A DNA stretch of 64,000 nt, taken from positions 9,096,013-9,160,012 of the forward strand of contig NC_023749.2 of NCBI RefSeq assembly GCF_000499845.2, written 5' to 3'. The position numbers and the translations under genes are program-made. Shown here piece after piece: positions 11,966 to 26,030 of this stretch. The notes beneath the pieces are model-generated. The model saw only the letters and a program-made list of their open reading frames with translations. It searched no databases and was not told the origin of the DNA. Every line of letters starts with the position of its first letter. The stretch's first letter is position 1. Source of the DNA: Phaseolus vulgaris (lineage: Eukaryota > Streptophyta > Magnoliopsida > Fabales > Fabaceae).

Positions 11966-14864
11966 ATAACTAAAAGGAACGAAAGTTTAACAAGATATAT
12001 CTCGGGATACTAAGCTAAATTCTTTCTATAACTATCTGATCATAATCTATGTGTATGAAAAAAAAATTTACTATTAAAATTAACTCAGTAATTTGTGTCA
12101 AATCAAACTATCAGAAACCTTTTTAATCTTATAATTACATATTTTAAAACAAGATAAATATATACATTTAATAATATTTATTTAATACCATCACCAAATA
12201 TTAAATACTAACTTATTATGGATCACTTCCATTATGACAAAGACTGATAACAACATAGATATATTAGGCATGTTAGTCAAAAAAGTTAAAAAAATGTGAA
12301 CGTGAAAAATGAGACTTTCCCAAAAAAATCATAGTTATCAAAATAATAAATCTAATATTGAAGTAGTATGATAAAAAAAAAAAAAAACATAGTTATCAAA
12401 ATAATAAATATAATATTGAAGTAGTATAGTAATTTGGAGAGGTGTTACACTATATACGCTGATAAAAAAATGTGAGAATATGTGTAGAGATTCTAATTAA
12501 ATCGATAATGAAATCAAATTTACTATATAAGTGAGAGATTGCCATGGCTTTATAAGTTAATTGTGTAAATTAAGTTAACCAAAACATTTAAAAATCTAAG
12601 AAGAATTACTGATATTTACTTAAATTATTTTAAAGTCTATACCCAGTAAATATTTGTTATGGTAATGATTATAGACAAGAGTTGTGGTTTATTGGTATTT
12701 TTGAAAGCTTTAAAAAATAATAATCAGAATTATTAATAAATATTGTAATAACAAATGTTATGAAAAACAAATTTTCTAAAATACAATTTAAATTGTATTT
12801 TTTTTATTTAAAAGGTTAACAGTTGTCTTACATTTAAAGAAACTACTTATATTTAAACGTAATTCCAGAAAAAAAAATTTGTATACGTAAAATAGAATTA
12901 TATTATATATATATATATATGTGTGATAATTTGATTGGTGTTTATCTCTCGTGTAAATACTCATGTGTTTTAATATTTGAAAATAAATAAAATTAACGTT
13001 TTTAAAGAAAATTACATGTTTCTATAATTTAAAAATTCTTTTTCAAAAAGTAAACATGTATTATAATTTACATGTAATTTAAATTTTAAGATAAGTATCT
13101 CTCTATGTATATTTTTCAAATTGGTTACGTTCTTACTTAGTTTCAATTTCTTATATATCCACTCAAGTAAATGCCGATAAAAAAAATCCTCTCAAGTAAA
13201 TTAGATATGTTTAAATGTACTTCTTTTTATAAATTTCTCTTTAAGGAAAAAATAAAATTAAAATCAACTTTCATATAAATTAAAATTAACTTATACATAA
13301 GTTATATTAAAATTTTCTCATTCATTTTTTTTTTAAATTATGAGATAAGCCTACATGCAAAATATTGTGGTGCTAGTTTACCCATTGAAAACACATTACA
13401 TATGTTACCAATAGATGTCCTCGGATATAGTAAAAGATTCCATTACACTTTGACTTTAGGCATAAGATTCCACATTATAGTATCTTAATTTCTACCCAAT
13501 CCCAATTTTGAATACTTTGAATAAATTAAAGTGTTCAAAAGTAAATGTACAGTGTAAATATAATGGGACACACAAATTAAGAAAAATAATAAATATATGT
13601 CTTTTTTATACAATGTTATTAAAGTAGCCTCGTATTTTCAATAAATACATTAAATGAAGAGTGAGGTAGTGTTTGTAGAATTAACATGTTAAATTATGTG
13701 AAGATAAATTAGGGGAAAAATAATATTTAATATATATTACAGTCTAAAATAAGAACATCACTTATTTTGGGACAAATTGAAATGGCCAAAAAAAGTAGAT
13801 AATTTGGTAGGAAGATGGTACAAGCTACGTATCAAAAGAAATAAAGTAGTGAGAGTTCGATTGCCCATTTACTATACATGTTCACTAAATATTTTCATGT
13901 TTACTTTTTCTTTTATAAGATTAGAGTATCACTAAAATAATTCTTTTTATTTTATTTATTTTTTATTGATAAAAAATGTTTTTAAAGTAACGTGAGATGA
14001 TATTTGTCTATTTTGCTGAAAAAATGTTTTTGGATCAGTCTCTTGATGGGACGAGGGAAAAGATATTGTGAAAAAAAATGGAAAAAAAATCAATTTTTTT
14101 ATCCAAATGAAATAAAATAGAATGAGAGTGGAACTGTTTTTTTTTTTTTTTAAGATACATATGTTTGTTTTAAAAGAAAAAAAAAGTAAAGGAAAATGGT
14201 TTGTGGGAATTTGCTTATTTATTCATAGTACTTTTTTAATTTTAATTTTATTTGATTGCAATGACTCTAGACATAGACACTTGGAAGAAGACTATCGTCG
14301 ACCCTATTTGTATAAAGTGATCGATAAATATAATTTAGAAAAGGTAACACTTAACAAATGACTTAAGTTTATGATTACTATTATGTATCCTAGGTGCCTA
14401 ATGCTAATAAAGTTCACTTTTGACATTATTTATTTAGAACCAAATATGCTAATAATATTTTTTAATCAATTATTGATGTTCTATGTACAACTATTACTTT
14501 TTTCACAGATATTTTCGAACAAAATTTAAAAATGTAAGTTGCATTATTACAAAAAGACAGTTTTTTTACATTAGTTATTATTTAAGTAATGTAAAAATTG
14601 CTTTGTAATATCACACATATATTAAAACAAGTACTTGACATTAATTATTTATTAATCAATGTAAAAATGATTTTTTTCAATTTGAATCCTAAACTAATAT
14701 TACGTTGTGTTGTAACTTTCAATTTCTCCGATGAATATTTGGTTTATAATTTAATTGTTCTACATAATCGAACTTAATCACATTGATAAAAAAAAATATT
14801 AGTAAATAAATCACTGTAAAATATAAAATGTAGCTCAACAAACACTCACTAGGATATGATCGAA
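11966..14864. other. AT-rich intergenic stretch
   Basis: No gene is recognised. A 45-base segment (CATAGTTATCAAAATAATAAAT..) occurs twice, near 12330 and 12390, separated by a poly-A run. A 9-unit TA microsatellite is at about 12903-12920. A small inverted repeat pair (TACATTAGTTATTATTTAAG with AATGTAAAAA words) is near 14570-14660. Confidence 0.45.
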
Positions 14865-15010
14865 ATGACTCTGATACCATATTACAAAGTAAACTTTAAG
14901 TCTAACTCAACCCCATAAAACCAGCTCATAAGGTTGAGGTTTGCACTCACTTATATACAATGAAATGTTCTCATCTCTAAGAGATGTGAGATCTCCAGAT
15001 CTCCAACAAT
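14865..15010 (+). repeat. Dispersed repeat with AAGTCTAACTCAACC motif, best copy
   Basis: GACTCTGATACCATATTACA is followed by GTAAACTTTAAGTCTAACTC, CTCATAAGGTTGAGGTTTGC, ACTTATATACAATGAAATG and GATGTGAGATCTCC. Decayed copies of the same ordered words are at about 18100-18215, 19366-19480, 42070-42185, 42300-42425 and 42530-42640, all in plus orientation. The class (SINE-like or other) is unknown to me. Confidence 0.6.
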
Positions 15011-15583
15011 TTTTCATCCTTAACTCTTTCATATTGTATATTCATGAGTTTTTATCTAATATTAAAAAAGGATTTATATTAAAGGAGATTTGCAAAAATA
15101 CATTTTCACAATTAATTTATCAACAAAATTTGCATTTGATAACATTTGTTTGTGTGAATTAAAAAAATTTAGTACACAATTTAACCATGAACTCTTTTGT
15201 ATTTGATTTGTTTTCGTATATGGTGATTATCTATATGTTACCATAACCCTCAAGTGATTGACACTCAGGTGACTAGATGATCGTCGCTCAAGTGAGATAG
15301 ATGTTTCTTTATATATGTTGTTGAAGAGATAGTTTGTTTCAGTGAGAGAAGCTAAGTGAAGAGGTGTAAAATTATAGTGATAATGTTGTATTTTAAATAT
15401 GTTTTTTTATACATGTTGTGCTTGTATGATGTATAAAAGGTGATATTAATTGTATATATTATGAAATGTTATATGATTAATGATGAGATGCATTAGTTAA
15501 TATATCCATAACATATGTCATTTTTGGATGACAATTTATGAGTGATGAATCTTGTTGGGTAGCTTATCACATGTATGAATTGA

Positions 15584-15584
<1 letters not shown>

Positions 15585-15621
<37 letters not shown>
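15585..15621. repeat. TA microsatellite
   Basis: About 18 uninterrupted TA units. Confidence 0.95.
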
Positions 15622-15625
<4 letters not shown>

Positions 15626-16292
15626 ATGAGGTTTCCAATACCTAAATAATCATAGATTAGGGTGATTGATATTTTAGTATGTATATTTATACACCTTTAG
15701 TTTTTTAAATTTTTTTCAAAATATATGTCCCCATTGACTTTAAAAGGGTAAATTTAATTGTATTTTATCATTTAATCTTTTTTTTTCAAATAGATTTCCT
15801 AAAATAAAATTATATCCAGAATCCATTTATTTGGTTTGATTTATTGCATTTAAACTACTTCTTACAAATATATTTCTATAATTTACTTAGTTTTAAGAAG
15901 ATTATAAAACATAAGGAATTTTGTAGTTACATTTATATTTTATAAAAACTTAATTAATATTTTATACTATTAAAATAAACATAATTAATTGATCGTTCTG
16001 TATTAATTTTCTTAAACTTTCCTTACCGATGTACCTTAAATCCTTACCTACCAAATAATTGTTTTAATTATATTCGTGGTTGGTGTAGCAAGCAACGGAA
16101 ATTATAATGCTTTTAACTGAAAAAAAATATATATGAAGAGGAGGAGACAAAATTCAGTAACGTGTTCTTTTACTCTTATTTGAAAAGGTCTCATAATTAA
16201 AGATAAAACACTACGAATCAATAATTCTGTTTTTATATATTTTTAGATAATTTATTTATATAAATTTGATATTTTATACTCGAATTGAATTA
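15622..16292. other. AT-rich intergenic stretch before Helitron
   Basis: No gene or repeat boundary is recognised. The last base (A, 16292) forms the AT target site with T at 17459. Confidence 0.45.
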
Positions 16293-16740
16293 TCTATACC
16301 TATATATAAAAAGGATTTCCTCTTAACTGCTTTTATTTTTTTTTTATTTTTTTTTTATTTTTTTTTATTTTATCTTTATATTAATATTTAATTTTATTAT
16401 TATATTATGGTCATTGTGTCATTTCTTATTCTCCTATTAACTGCTCTTAATTTTTTCATTTTATCTTTACTTAATCATTTATTGTATTAATTTATTTTGG
16501 TTATTTGGACATTTTATAATTTCAAAAATTAATAAAATAATTTTTTAATTTTAAAATTTATTTTATTTGTTATTATTTAACTGGAGAGTTGAGAGATTGA
16601 TTAGTTACTTTTCTGTTTTAAAGATCTTCTTCTCTATTGAATAAAAAATTAAAGATATTTGTAATATTTTGTTTACCACATTAACAGGAGAGTGGAGATT
16701 ACGTTACTTTTCTGATTTAAACTGATATTTTTCTTTTTAT

Positions 16741-16912
16741 TAAAATTGTAGAATTTTAAAATTGATTTAAGAAACAGATTTTATGATTCTCCACTACACA
16801 TAACTCACTTATCATACTTCTCACTTTAAAATTGTAGAATTTTAAAATTGATTTAAGAAACAAATTTTATGATTCTCCACTACACATAACCCACTTATCA
16901 TACTTCTCACTT
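16741..16912 (+). repeat. Two 86-bp direct repeats inside the Helitron
   Basis: Units start at 16741 and 16827 with TAAAATTGTAGAATTTTAAA and contain GATTCTCCACTACACATAAC. The two copies differ at only a few positions, so the duplication is fairly recent. Confidence 0.85.
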
Positions 16913-17021
16913 TCTCTCTCCTATATAGGTACCTACTTCCCACTTTCTCTCTCCTATATAGGTACCTACTTCCCACTTTCTCTCTCCTATATAGGTACCT
17001 ACTTCCCACTTTCTCTCTCCA
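16908..17021 (+). repeat. 33-bp tandem array inside the Helitron
   Basis: Three units of CACTTTCTCTCTCC plus TATATAGGTACCTACTTCC start at 16908, 16941 and 16974, with a partial fourth to 17021. The copies are almost identical. Confidence 0.9.
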
Positions 17022-17425
17022 CTACACATAACACATTTTTCTTTACCATACTTCTCACTTTCTTTTCTCTTTCCTTTTCACTTTCATGTAAAATTATACT
17101 TTCATTTCTTTGATTAATCTTTCTGAAACCCTAATTTGACATTTGTTTCATGAAATTGTAATTGAAGTTTGTGACTAGGGGGAACGAAAAGACTCAAAAG
17201 TTGCGCGCTTCATCACAATAATAGGTAATTCTCTTTATATGCATTTCAATTTGTAAAACACTAATTTGAAGAATAAAAAAAATACTAAAGAAAGAGAAAT
17301 AAAAAATGCGGATACACACTACTCTTTAATTGTATACTCTTTAACTTCTCATTTTAATGTTATTAAGAGAAATTATTTTTGAAAAATAAAAAAATACTAA
17401 AGAAATAGAAATAAAAAATGCGGAT

Positions 17426-17449
17426 ACACAGGCACTAACGTGCCTGTGT
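17426..17449 (+). other. Helitron 3' terminal hairpin
   Basis: ACACAGGCAC (17426-17435), loop TAAC, then GTGCCTGTGT (17440-17449): a perfect stem. It lies 5 bases before the terminal CTAG, as expected for the Helitron transposition stop signal. Confidence 0.9.
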
Positions 17450-17458
17450 TCCCGCTAG

Positions 17459-20169
17459 TAAATAGAATGATTTTGGGATTAAAAGATATATAACTTCCAT
17501 CTAGATTATTGTTTTCCCTAACATGTTCAATCTGAACTCACTTTTCCTTTATTTTCTGATTTTGAATGTCATAACAAGGTTATATTGATATAATTATTTT
17601 TGAAATGTTAAAAATTTCTACTCTTACAAATTTTATACTTAATTTAGTTACTACAAATTTATTTTTCAATCCATTTGAATTCCAATTATTTAAAACTGTA
17701 AAGACTAAATCAAATAAAAAAAATGCATGGAGACTAAAATAGATAAATTAGAGAGCTTAGTCAGGAAAATTTACAAAAATGGTGTAAGTTTTTTATAATT
17801 TACTGAAATTGGTAAATTTTTAAAAAAAATTATATAAATAAGTTATACTTTGAAAGTACGACTTCACGATAAAAAAAAAAAGTTTTAACTTTTTAACTGA
17901 GTTGAAGTTTGCTGAAATTTACCATAGTTTCAGTGAAAGTTTGTTTGCAAGTATGACTCACTTTTTTCACTTAAACCATGGTTGCAAGCAATTTTAGTAA
18001 AAGAAAAATGAAAATTGTGCTAAAAAATATAACTTTGGTCTAGTTAAAAAAATAATGCATGATTATGAATAGTTTTTTTCAAAATTTACAATTATTACAA
18101 AATAAACTTTAAATCTAATTTAATTTTATAAAAATGATTTATAAAATAAAATTTATAGTTATTATAAAATATTATTATTTATCATTAGTTGATAAGAGAT
18201 GTCTAATAATAATAACAAAAACTATACAATTTTCCATATAAGAGTAAAAAGACTATACTTTGTAGATGTTGTATAAAAAAAATGAATAGTTAAAGTTTGG
18301 AATTAAAATATGAATGTTATAAAAGAAAAGAGTGCACATGGAGATTATAGAATCCTTGTATATACAATATTATTTTGATGAGAGAGCTAATTAAAGTTTA
18401 AATTTGCTAGGTTGCATGTTCTGGCTTAATTTGACATTATTGAAGGAGGCGGAGTTTGACTTTCTCGTTGAAGACGAACATGCTTTCTATTTTTCTATAA
18501 CTCTTTAGGGTTCCAACGCTAAATTTATACGTGCCATTTTTTAAAACTTTGTCAATTATGAAGCTACGTGAAATGCTAAAAGTAAACCTAAATTTAATGA
18601 ATGGATTCAGACATGGTGACGAACTTTAAATTGGGCAAAAGCCATAGTTTGAATATGACAGGGTTTTGAAATTTGAGAAAAAATCAAAGATTCGTGTAAC
18701 AAAGACACGTTTCTTAATTTTGAAGTATCCTTGAGTGGTTGAATGTCCATGCATTCTCTATATTATAGGTCACGGGAACAACCAAACATGGTTTCAGCTA
18801 ACTTCGTGCCACACTCATACATTGAATCTAAACATCTTCTTCATTAAAATATACTCTTAACTTCCCTACAAAATTTAGAGGTACACTTCTTTATAGAGTT
18901 TTTTTTTTTTTTAAGAAGTATGTTCTTAAAAGGGCATATATCCTTACATAAAATATCGTTTAAGTTCTATATATATTTTTTCCAATCACTAGGTGTTTGT
19001 CTTTGGTCGTGTGTCTTCAGTTAAGAGTGAAAGTACCTGTAACGAATACCACAACGCTTAAGTTAGATATGGTCGAGTTAAGATGATAAGAAATTCATTA
19101 CCTTTCAACTCACGGGTGTTCAAGTGTTCATCTATTTATACTTGTTGTCATGGACCCCTGCTTATGGATAGGTTAGTATAGATCCATGTATGCTCATGTC
19201 TTCCTAATCGTGTTACTTTTTAATTGAATTTCTTTTAGCAGTGTACTTTAAGTTTAATTCAAGCTTACAAAGAAACTTATGAATGGTGTGATAGTGATTC
19301 TATAGCATATGGCATATGCTTAATAAACTCTCACTGAGATAGTCTAAATAACTTTTATATCGTTTTAAGAAGTAAATTTTAAGTCTAATTCAATCTTAAA
19401 AACTGACTTCTAAAATAAAGTTTGCATCTACTTGTATATAATTAATTGATTTTATCTATAATCGATGTGAAATCTCTAATATTTCTTAATTTTTTGAATT
19501 AAAATAAAGTTTGTGTATTGAAAAACTTTCATATGAATTTGTGATTTTAGAATATCCGAAAAGTCATTTTATTTTTGTTAAAAATTGGTTTACATAAGAT
19601 ATGATTCATGACTAAATAAAATGAAAATAATAATAAAAATAAATACGAAGAAGAAAATTTTGCAAATATAACTAATAATCTAATAAATTAATAATTCTAA
19701 CTTAACAATTTCAATTTAACAATTTATGTTTATATTATTTAATTATTAGTATTTATCAAGTTAAATTATATTATGAAATTATTTGTATTATGATTTAATT
19801 ATATTATGAAGTTTAATTATATTATGAAATTAAATTGTATTATGAAATTAAATTGTGTTATGAAGTTTAATTATAATATAAAATTTAATTATATTATGAA
19901 ATTAAATTATAAAAATATAATTTAATACAATATTAAAAGTTATAAAATTAAAATGAAATATTTAATGTTCAAATTACAACTATGGTAAGTAACATGAAAT
20001 AATTCACCATTTAATATAATAATGATTATTACAAACGACATACTATATTGCATAGTGACGTTTAAAAATCATCGTTATTTATGTTGAAATTGTTTTACTT
20101 TATTAGAGAACTATATTATACAAGGTTAAAATTGACACAAATTAAACACTTAAAACTATCACTTTATAT
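17459..20169. other. AT-rich intergenic stretch
   Basis: No gene is recognised. It holds decayed copies of the AAGTCTAACTCAACC repeat (about 18100-18215 and 19366-19480) and the array at 19761-19913. A less AT-rich stretch at 18410-18850 contains no frame I can name. Confidence 0.45.
19761..19913 (+). repeat. Degenerate ~20-bp AT tandem array
   Basis: About seven units of the type TTAAATTATATTATGAAA, with small length changes. Confidence 0.8.
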
Positions 20170-20720
20170 AAGGTGTACAAGGTGTACCAGTCGGTTCCGA
20201 ACGAGACAGCTTCAACCTTGGTGATCGACCCGTCCAAGTCAAATAGCACATCAAGTTACACAATAAATAACAAACAACAATAGTTATGATGATATTGAAT
20301 GAGTCAATTTGTATCCCAAAATATATGGGAAATATCCCTGACACACCAGCTAAAACTGATTAACTGAAAGGTACACATCCTTAGTAATAAGAGACCACGA
20401 TGCATGTCAGTTAATAACTAATATTCAGCCCATTAGAGTCGGGGCTCATAAACCAATGCTATAAATAAAACCTTTTGTGGAGGAGTAAGGTACATTTTTC
20501 CATTTACCATAATACACTCTTAAACTAAAGTACTTACTTAAGCGTCGGAGTACCTTTTGCAGATAATCCCCGACCGACCGAGCATTAATATTTGAGGAAG
20601 GAGGCTTGAAGCAACTAGGAGATTAGTGACACGTTAGCAATTGTGCATCAAGTCACAGGTACTATCTAGACTCTCTTGCCTATACAGGTACACAAGGTAT
20701 TATATGGCGCGTGCTACAAC
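20170..20720 (+). repeat. Gypsy-type LTR fragment
   Basis: GC content rises over this stretch. It has the layout of a plant Gypsy LTR: a TATA box at about 20459 (CTATAAATAAAA), and then TACTTAAGCGTCGGAGT plus CTTTTGCAG at about 20540-20572. The ACTTRAGCGTCGGAG word is shared with the solo LTR at 29727-30664. Exact ends and target duplication were not found. No retroelement coding sequence flanks it, so it is a solo or truncated LTR. Confidence 0.55.
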
Positions 20721-23700
20721 GGTTCGCAATAGACTGACACATTATACTTTATGACAATCAGATTTGTCACGGCACGTGGAGTCGCCACACGCGTATATTA
20801 TGATGGTTATAAATGTCTCTTTTTACAAAAAATAATCTCCACCACATATATATTTTTTTAGTAACTATACTTATAATTTAAAATATAATAACCTCGTAAA
20901 AATAATAATTTTACATCAAATCCAATATAAATTAATAATAACTATAAAAACATATAATTAATAAAACATTTATTGTCAGTGGGATTAAAATAAACAGCAG
21001 TTTTAGTTAATAACCCTGTGTTCAAAATTTGAATAGTAAACTATGTTTTGTCCAAAAGTGTAGTTTATATCAAGTTTTCAGTTCACATAAACAACCATAA
21101 TGTATGTCCAAAATTAAATAATAGACTGCAATTTTACTTTGAATAATTGTCTATATAATTATTTAATTTCAAAATTATCACTTTAATTTATTAGACAACG
21201 CTTTAAAGTGGTGTTTGTAGATATCGTTAACATTTTTTTCTACATTATTGGGTGGTTAGTCTAACATAAAGTGTAGGTGCAAATTTCACTATTATTTATT
21301 TATACCGGTAAAAATTATTATCAACTTTTCCTCCCACAACAAAAAAAAACACGAGTCTTGGATAATGTCTTACGCTCCTTTTAAGATATTTTACTGAATT
21401 TGTTTTTGTTAACTAATTATCAAATTACGAGTGAGGTTAACTACATAAAAAACGAGACTCGCATATTATATAATTTAAAAAATTGGACAATAATCAAATG
21501 TATAAAAACGTTAAAAATATATATATATGACTGTTGTTTTCAAAAAGAAAATGTTGGGAGTCTACCATTGTTGAATGGTATGATTTTTCTTTTTATAAAA
21601 TATATTGTTTATGCTATTTCTCTACATCATTATATTATTAAAAATATTAATTTTAAATAACTACTTTGTAAGTAATTTTATTAATTTTAAAATATTATCA
21701 ATTTAAAACCATATAATACATATATATATATATACCAACCTTCTGATTTATTAGAGGGAATATATGAAAAAATCAAAATTATTAATTCGTGAGCAAAACT
21801 ACTTAATGATTTTCGATCCAAAATTTTAAGATAACGAATTTATAAAATATTTTATATTATTTCTATTATCAAACTTTCTCTGTCCTATTCTATGTCATAA
21901 ACTCATAAATTTTCCTGACTTATATGGCACTTAATTATTATTAAGGTTTTGTGATTTTAAATATAAAATATTATAATTTGATATCCCTTATAGTTATATA
22001 TACATATATAATAAATTTATAATTAAATTATATAAAAATTTATTTAAATAATATTATTATTAATTGTTAAGTGTACGTAGAGAAAATGTTGGATATCAAA
22101 GATTCATCAACCTTTAAATATACAAATAAATACGGATCAGTCTCTCTCTGTATGTGGTATCTACAATTATATATATATATATATATATATATTAGTATAT
22201 AGAGAAAAGTATTGTGTGGCACCGACCGTAGACAAATGGCGATGATAGATGGTTACACGTAGTCATGTGATTAGAAATATACTTCTTCCATAATTGAAGT
22301 TTAAACAATTCTTATGTTGAATCATGTAGGTAATGATTCTAATTATAATGCTTTTTAACATAATACTTAAAGATAAAGTTCAAATATGTATAGTTTGACA
22401 TTTTTGCATATTTTTTAACATCAAAATGGTACGAAACAACCGCAAAATGAATAGGATATAAAATTGAAAATTAATTAAAAATATTAAACCAAAAAGTGGC
22501 TTATAAAGTTCTCACTGGGCTGAAAAGCTACTAATTTTATATTTGCTTTGTGTATTTAAAGAAAAAATATACATCATACATGACATCATCAACGATGTTG
22601 CCGTACCAACGTTGTTTAATTTAATATTTTACTGCATTATCCGATTACATATTTGCATTGATAAAGAAACTTCAATTGTCAATTTTTATAAAAGAAACTT
22701 AATTTTGACTACAAGAGTCCAACCCCCAAAAATATTCCATTATCATTTAAACCATAATTTATAATTTATATTCAATGTTCATTCTCTATTTATAGAATTT
22801 GTGTAATTCATTTATTTATAAATGAAATTCAGGTTTCATTAACATAAAAAATATCAAATATCAATACATTCTTATGAGATTCTTTAAATTATCTCTTAAA
22901 TTAGTAGTGTTTTGTTAAATATGTAATTATTACATAGTTTATTGAGTTTTAACTTTTGTTGATCAATTTGTGATTTTTTTTCTAATGTCTTAATTAATCA
23001 ATAAAATAAACATAATAATTGTGTAATCCCATAAATGATAAAATCAAAGACAAAATACCTAAATAAAATTAAAAAAATATATTAAATAGAACACAAAATT
23101 TAATAAAAATTGAATTAAAAATATCTAAATTTATAAGATATTTAAAAATGAATTAAAACATTTATAAATAGTAACTAGCATGGATATTTTTTGTATTATA
23201 ATTTTTGAAAGATGAAAAATTCGATATTATTTAAAAGTATAACAATTTTAAAATGTTTTATTTAAATTGAGAAATATTGAAAAATTGGAAAGTTGAAAAA
23301 AATATAAGTAGTAACACTAAAGAGACTTTGAAAGGAGAGCCATGAAAGTAGAAAAATATATTAACGTGGAGAGTGGAAGATACGTCGTGGCGAAAAGAGG
23401 ACCGTAGAAAAAATGTAGGTGGAAGATCCTTGGGTGGGAGATGAAGAAACGTGCAAAAAACACGTGTCCACTTTGCATGCTTCAACAAAGTCAAAGTTAT
23501 AAGCACTCAAATCAAAGCAGCCACAGTAACCGAAAGGAAGTAAATAACAAAATTCATTAAAGTCTATCTCTCTTCTGAATTCATGTTTAAACACTATCTG
23601 TGAACATTCATGTTTATCTCTCTTCATTTATGTCCTTTTTTTTAATTTAATTGGAAAAATAGTAAATAGAAAAATAAATGAAGAAAAAGAGGTTAAAAAG

Positions 23701-25952
23701 CAAGCTTTTTAAAATTTGAAATATATATATATATCAAAATGTAAAAAGAAATAAAAGAAAAGTTGATATTATATATGATATTATAGAAAAAATAATTAAT
23801 TAAAAGGTGACAATGCGGACTGACTGTCTCAAATAAGTTCGTCTAGCGTTTGACTCGTTTGCATAAGAGGTAACTTGCGGTCAGTCCACATAAGAAAAAT
23901 ATTTTTTTTTCAAAAATTAAAATTTCATTAATTATAAAAAATGTATTCCTACTACTAAAAAATTAAAATTTTATCTCATTTACAATTCATTCAATTAAAA
24001 TATAAATTCAAGTATGACAGTTGTTAAAAAGTTTGATTAAAAAATAATTAAAAATTTGTTTTGTGTATATTTTTCTTATATATGTATGTAAATATATAGG
24101 AATAAACAAAATATTTTAATGAAGATGACTAATTTCTTAACTGTCCTATTGAAATCTCTTTTTTATATTATTTTTTTATTAACAAATTTTAAAAAGAAAA
24201 TTTTACTTAAAACTAAATTCAGTGTCACTCTTCATACTAACTTCATGACTGAACTAAAAGTCTGATCATGGGAAAACTTTAAAGTTCATTCTGCTTGTTT
24301 TTCCTTTTTTTTTTGGTGTTTGAAATTCCTAGTTTGTACATTAAACATAAATGATTTATTTAGGTTGGTCATATTGTATTTGTTATGGTATGAAGTTAGT
24401 GACAAACTTTTAGGAGGATGATTGTTCATTTTTGTGCGATTTTTTCCATGAGTTGGATCACCTCCAAATTGATTCTTATTTTTTCTTTTATTGATAATAA
24501 AAAAAACTAACTCCTTTAAATAATTAAAATAAAAAATTATTCTTTTAGTACATTAAATTCAATTTTTTAAAATAAAATAAAACAAATGTCATGATACAAT
24601 AATTGATGAATGAGATATTATTTTTTTTACAAAATAAAAAAATATTATTTTTTATTTATGCGGGTCAATATGTCTAGTCATTTGTTTTTAATAAACAGTC
24701 GCTACCTCTGGTATGTGTCGTTGACCCGCGCAGACTATTAATTATGTGAGACGGATCTAAATGGGTCAGCCAGTTAGATTAATGAACCCATCCACATTTT
24801 TTGGTAGCGGACTACAAACTCATCGTCCCATATTTTCATTCTTAAATGAAAGAATGGTTAAAAACATAATCATGAACTAAATTATTAAATACTAAATATA
24901 TTTGATGAGAAAGTAATATATAAGTCTCAAACATTAAAAAATAATACTTTTAACATAAGATTTTAAATCACATTACATAAAAACTTATAAAATCATTTAA
25001 GTCGCTCGAGTCTACTTAATAATTTTAAGTATTTATTCTCTTTTACTTTATATTAAAAAATTTAAACTAATTTTAATGTATTTCTTCAGATACTTCATCA
25101 ATATTGTTTTATTATGCACGTACAAAAAATATACCATGAACAAAGACAAAGTTATAAATTCGTCACCTCATACTACTATTTTCACGTTTTTCTTCTCATC
25201 TCTTCTTTTCGTAGGTCAATCCAAACTTAATATGCATCATTTCTCCGCTTGCAATTACACTTCAACAATAAATAAAGTGATATAAAAGACATCTTATAAA
25301 GTTACAAAATCCTAATTATCTTTTTTTCTTCTTAATTCTTGTTTTTCAACAAAAACAATGGTGTTTTTTATATATGTTTTTTAATTTTGAAACAATATAA
25401 TACTCTTAGTTAATAGTGAAGAAAAATAATTATAATACCAAGGTAAAAACACCAAGGTAACCACACATAAAAAGATATAATAATAATTAAAATTGTATTA
25501 AAAAAGTTAGATTTTTGTTAATTTTTTTTTATGAAAAAGACTATATTATAAAACAATGAAGTATATTTTTTAATACATGTATCAACATAGTATCACTTTC
25601 ATTGAATAGAGAAAATTTTTCACATAAAGATAGCAATAAATAAATGTCATCTGCTTAAACAAAGTTACTAAAACAAACAATCTATCTGTCTCACTAAAAT
25701 AAAAAACATTAATATTTGATACATAATTATCAGTTAATCTATCATATGTAATTAATTATTATTACTAATGCTTTTAACATAAGATTTTAAATAATATTAT
25801 ATAAGAATTTATAAAAGGATATAACGGCTGGAGGCTACTGAATAATTTTAATGTATTTCTTCTCTTGATATTTAAAAAAAACATATTTTAAATTAATTAT
25901 CTTTTAATAAATCAATAAGTAATTAAATATTCTTTTAAGAATTATTGTATTA
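20721..25952. other. AT-rich intergenic stretch
   Basis: No gene is recognised. It includes a TA microsatellite at about 22167-22193. The segments at about 23808-23915 (GGTGACAATGCGGAC, GTCCACATAAGAAAA) and 24655-24845 (GCGGGTCAATATG, GTTGACCCGCGC) resemble the hAT-like repeat at 32063. Scattered reading frames of 60-90 codons show no family signature. Confidence 0.5.
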
Positions 25953-26030
25953 AGGTTTTGTTTGGATTAAAGTGAGTGTGGAAATATAAGAAAATGAGAA
26001 AAAAAATGAAAAGTAAGTAAAATATTATTA
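25953..26030 (+). repeat. Harbinger-type MITE end fragment
   Basis: TTA (25950-25952) followed by AGGTTTTGTTTGGATTAAAG resembles the GGGTGTGTTTGGATT ends of the family at 2720, 32631 and 48084. The opposite end is not recognisable. Confidence 0.4.

Larger units (their letters stand above)
16293..17458 (+). mobile_element. Non-autonomous Helitron with both ends
   Basis: The 5' end is TCTATACCTATATATAAAAA. The 3' end is a perfect 10-bp stem hairpin (17426-17449), then TCCCG and CTAG. The flanks are A (16292) and T (17459), the A^T target Helitrons use without duplicating it. The 1.17-kb body encodes no Rep/helicase. It holds a poly-T-rich start, an 86-bp duplication, a 33-bp tandem array, and a segment at about 17090-17225 that looks like a captured 5' leader (GAAACCCTAATTTG, later a donor-like AGGTAATT). 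A near copy of the last 40 bases before the hairpin occurs 109 bases earlier (about 17283-17324), without the hairpin. A related 5' end is at 62576 on the minus strand, and related inner sequence is at about 55975-56450. Confidence 0.9.

Noticed and set aside
14865..14900. TCTGATACCATATT as a possible tRNA or primer-binding site
   Set aside because: It resembles the complement of a Copia primer-binding site, but no LTR edge or gag lies beside it. It is the start of a dispersed repeat.
23258..23627. Overlapping minus-strand frames of 82 and 88 codons
   Set aside because: Phe/Leu/Ser-rich translations of pyrimidine-rich DNA without any domain pattern.
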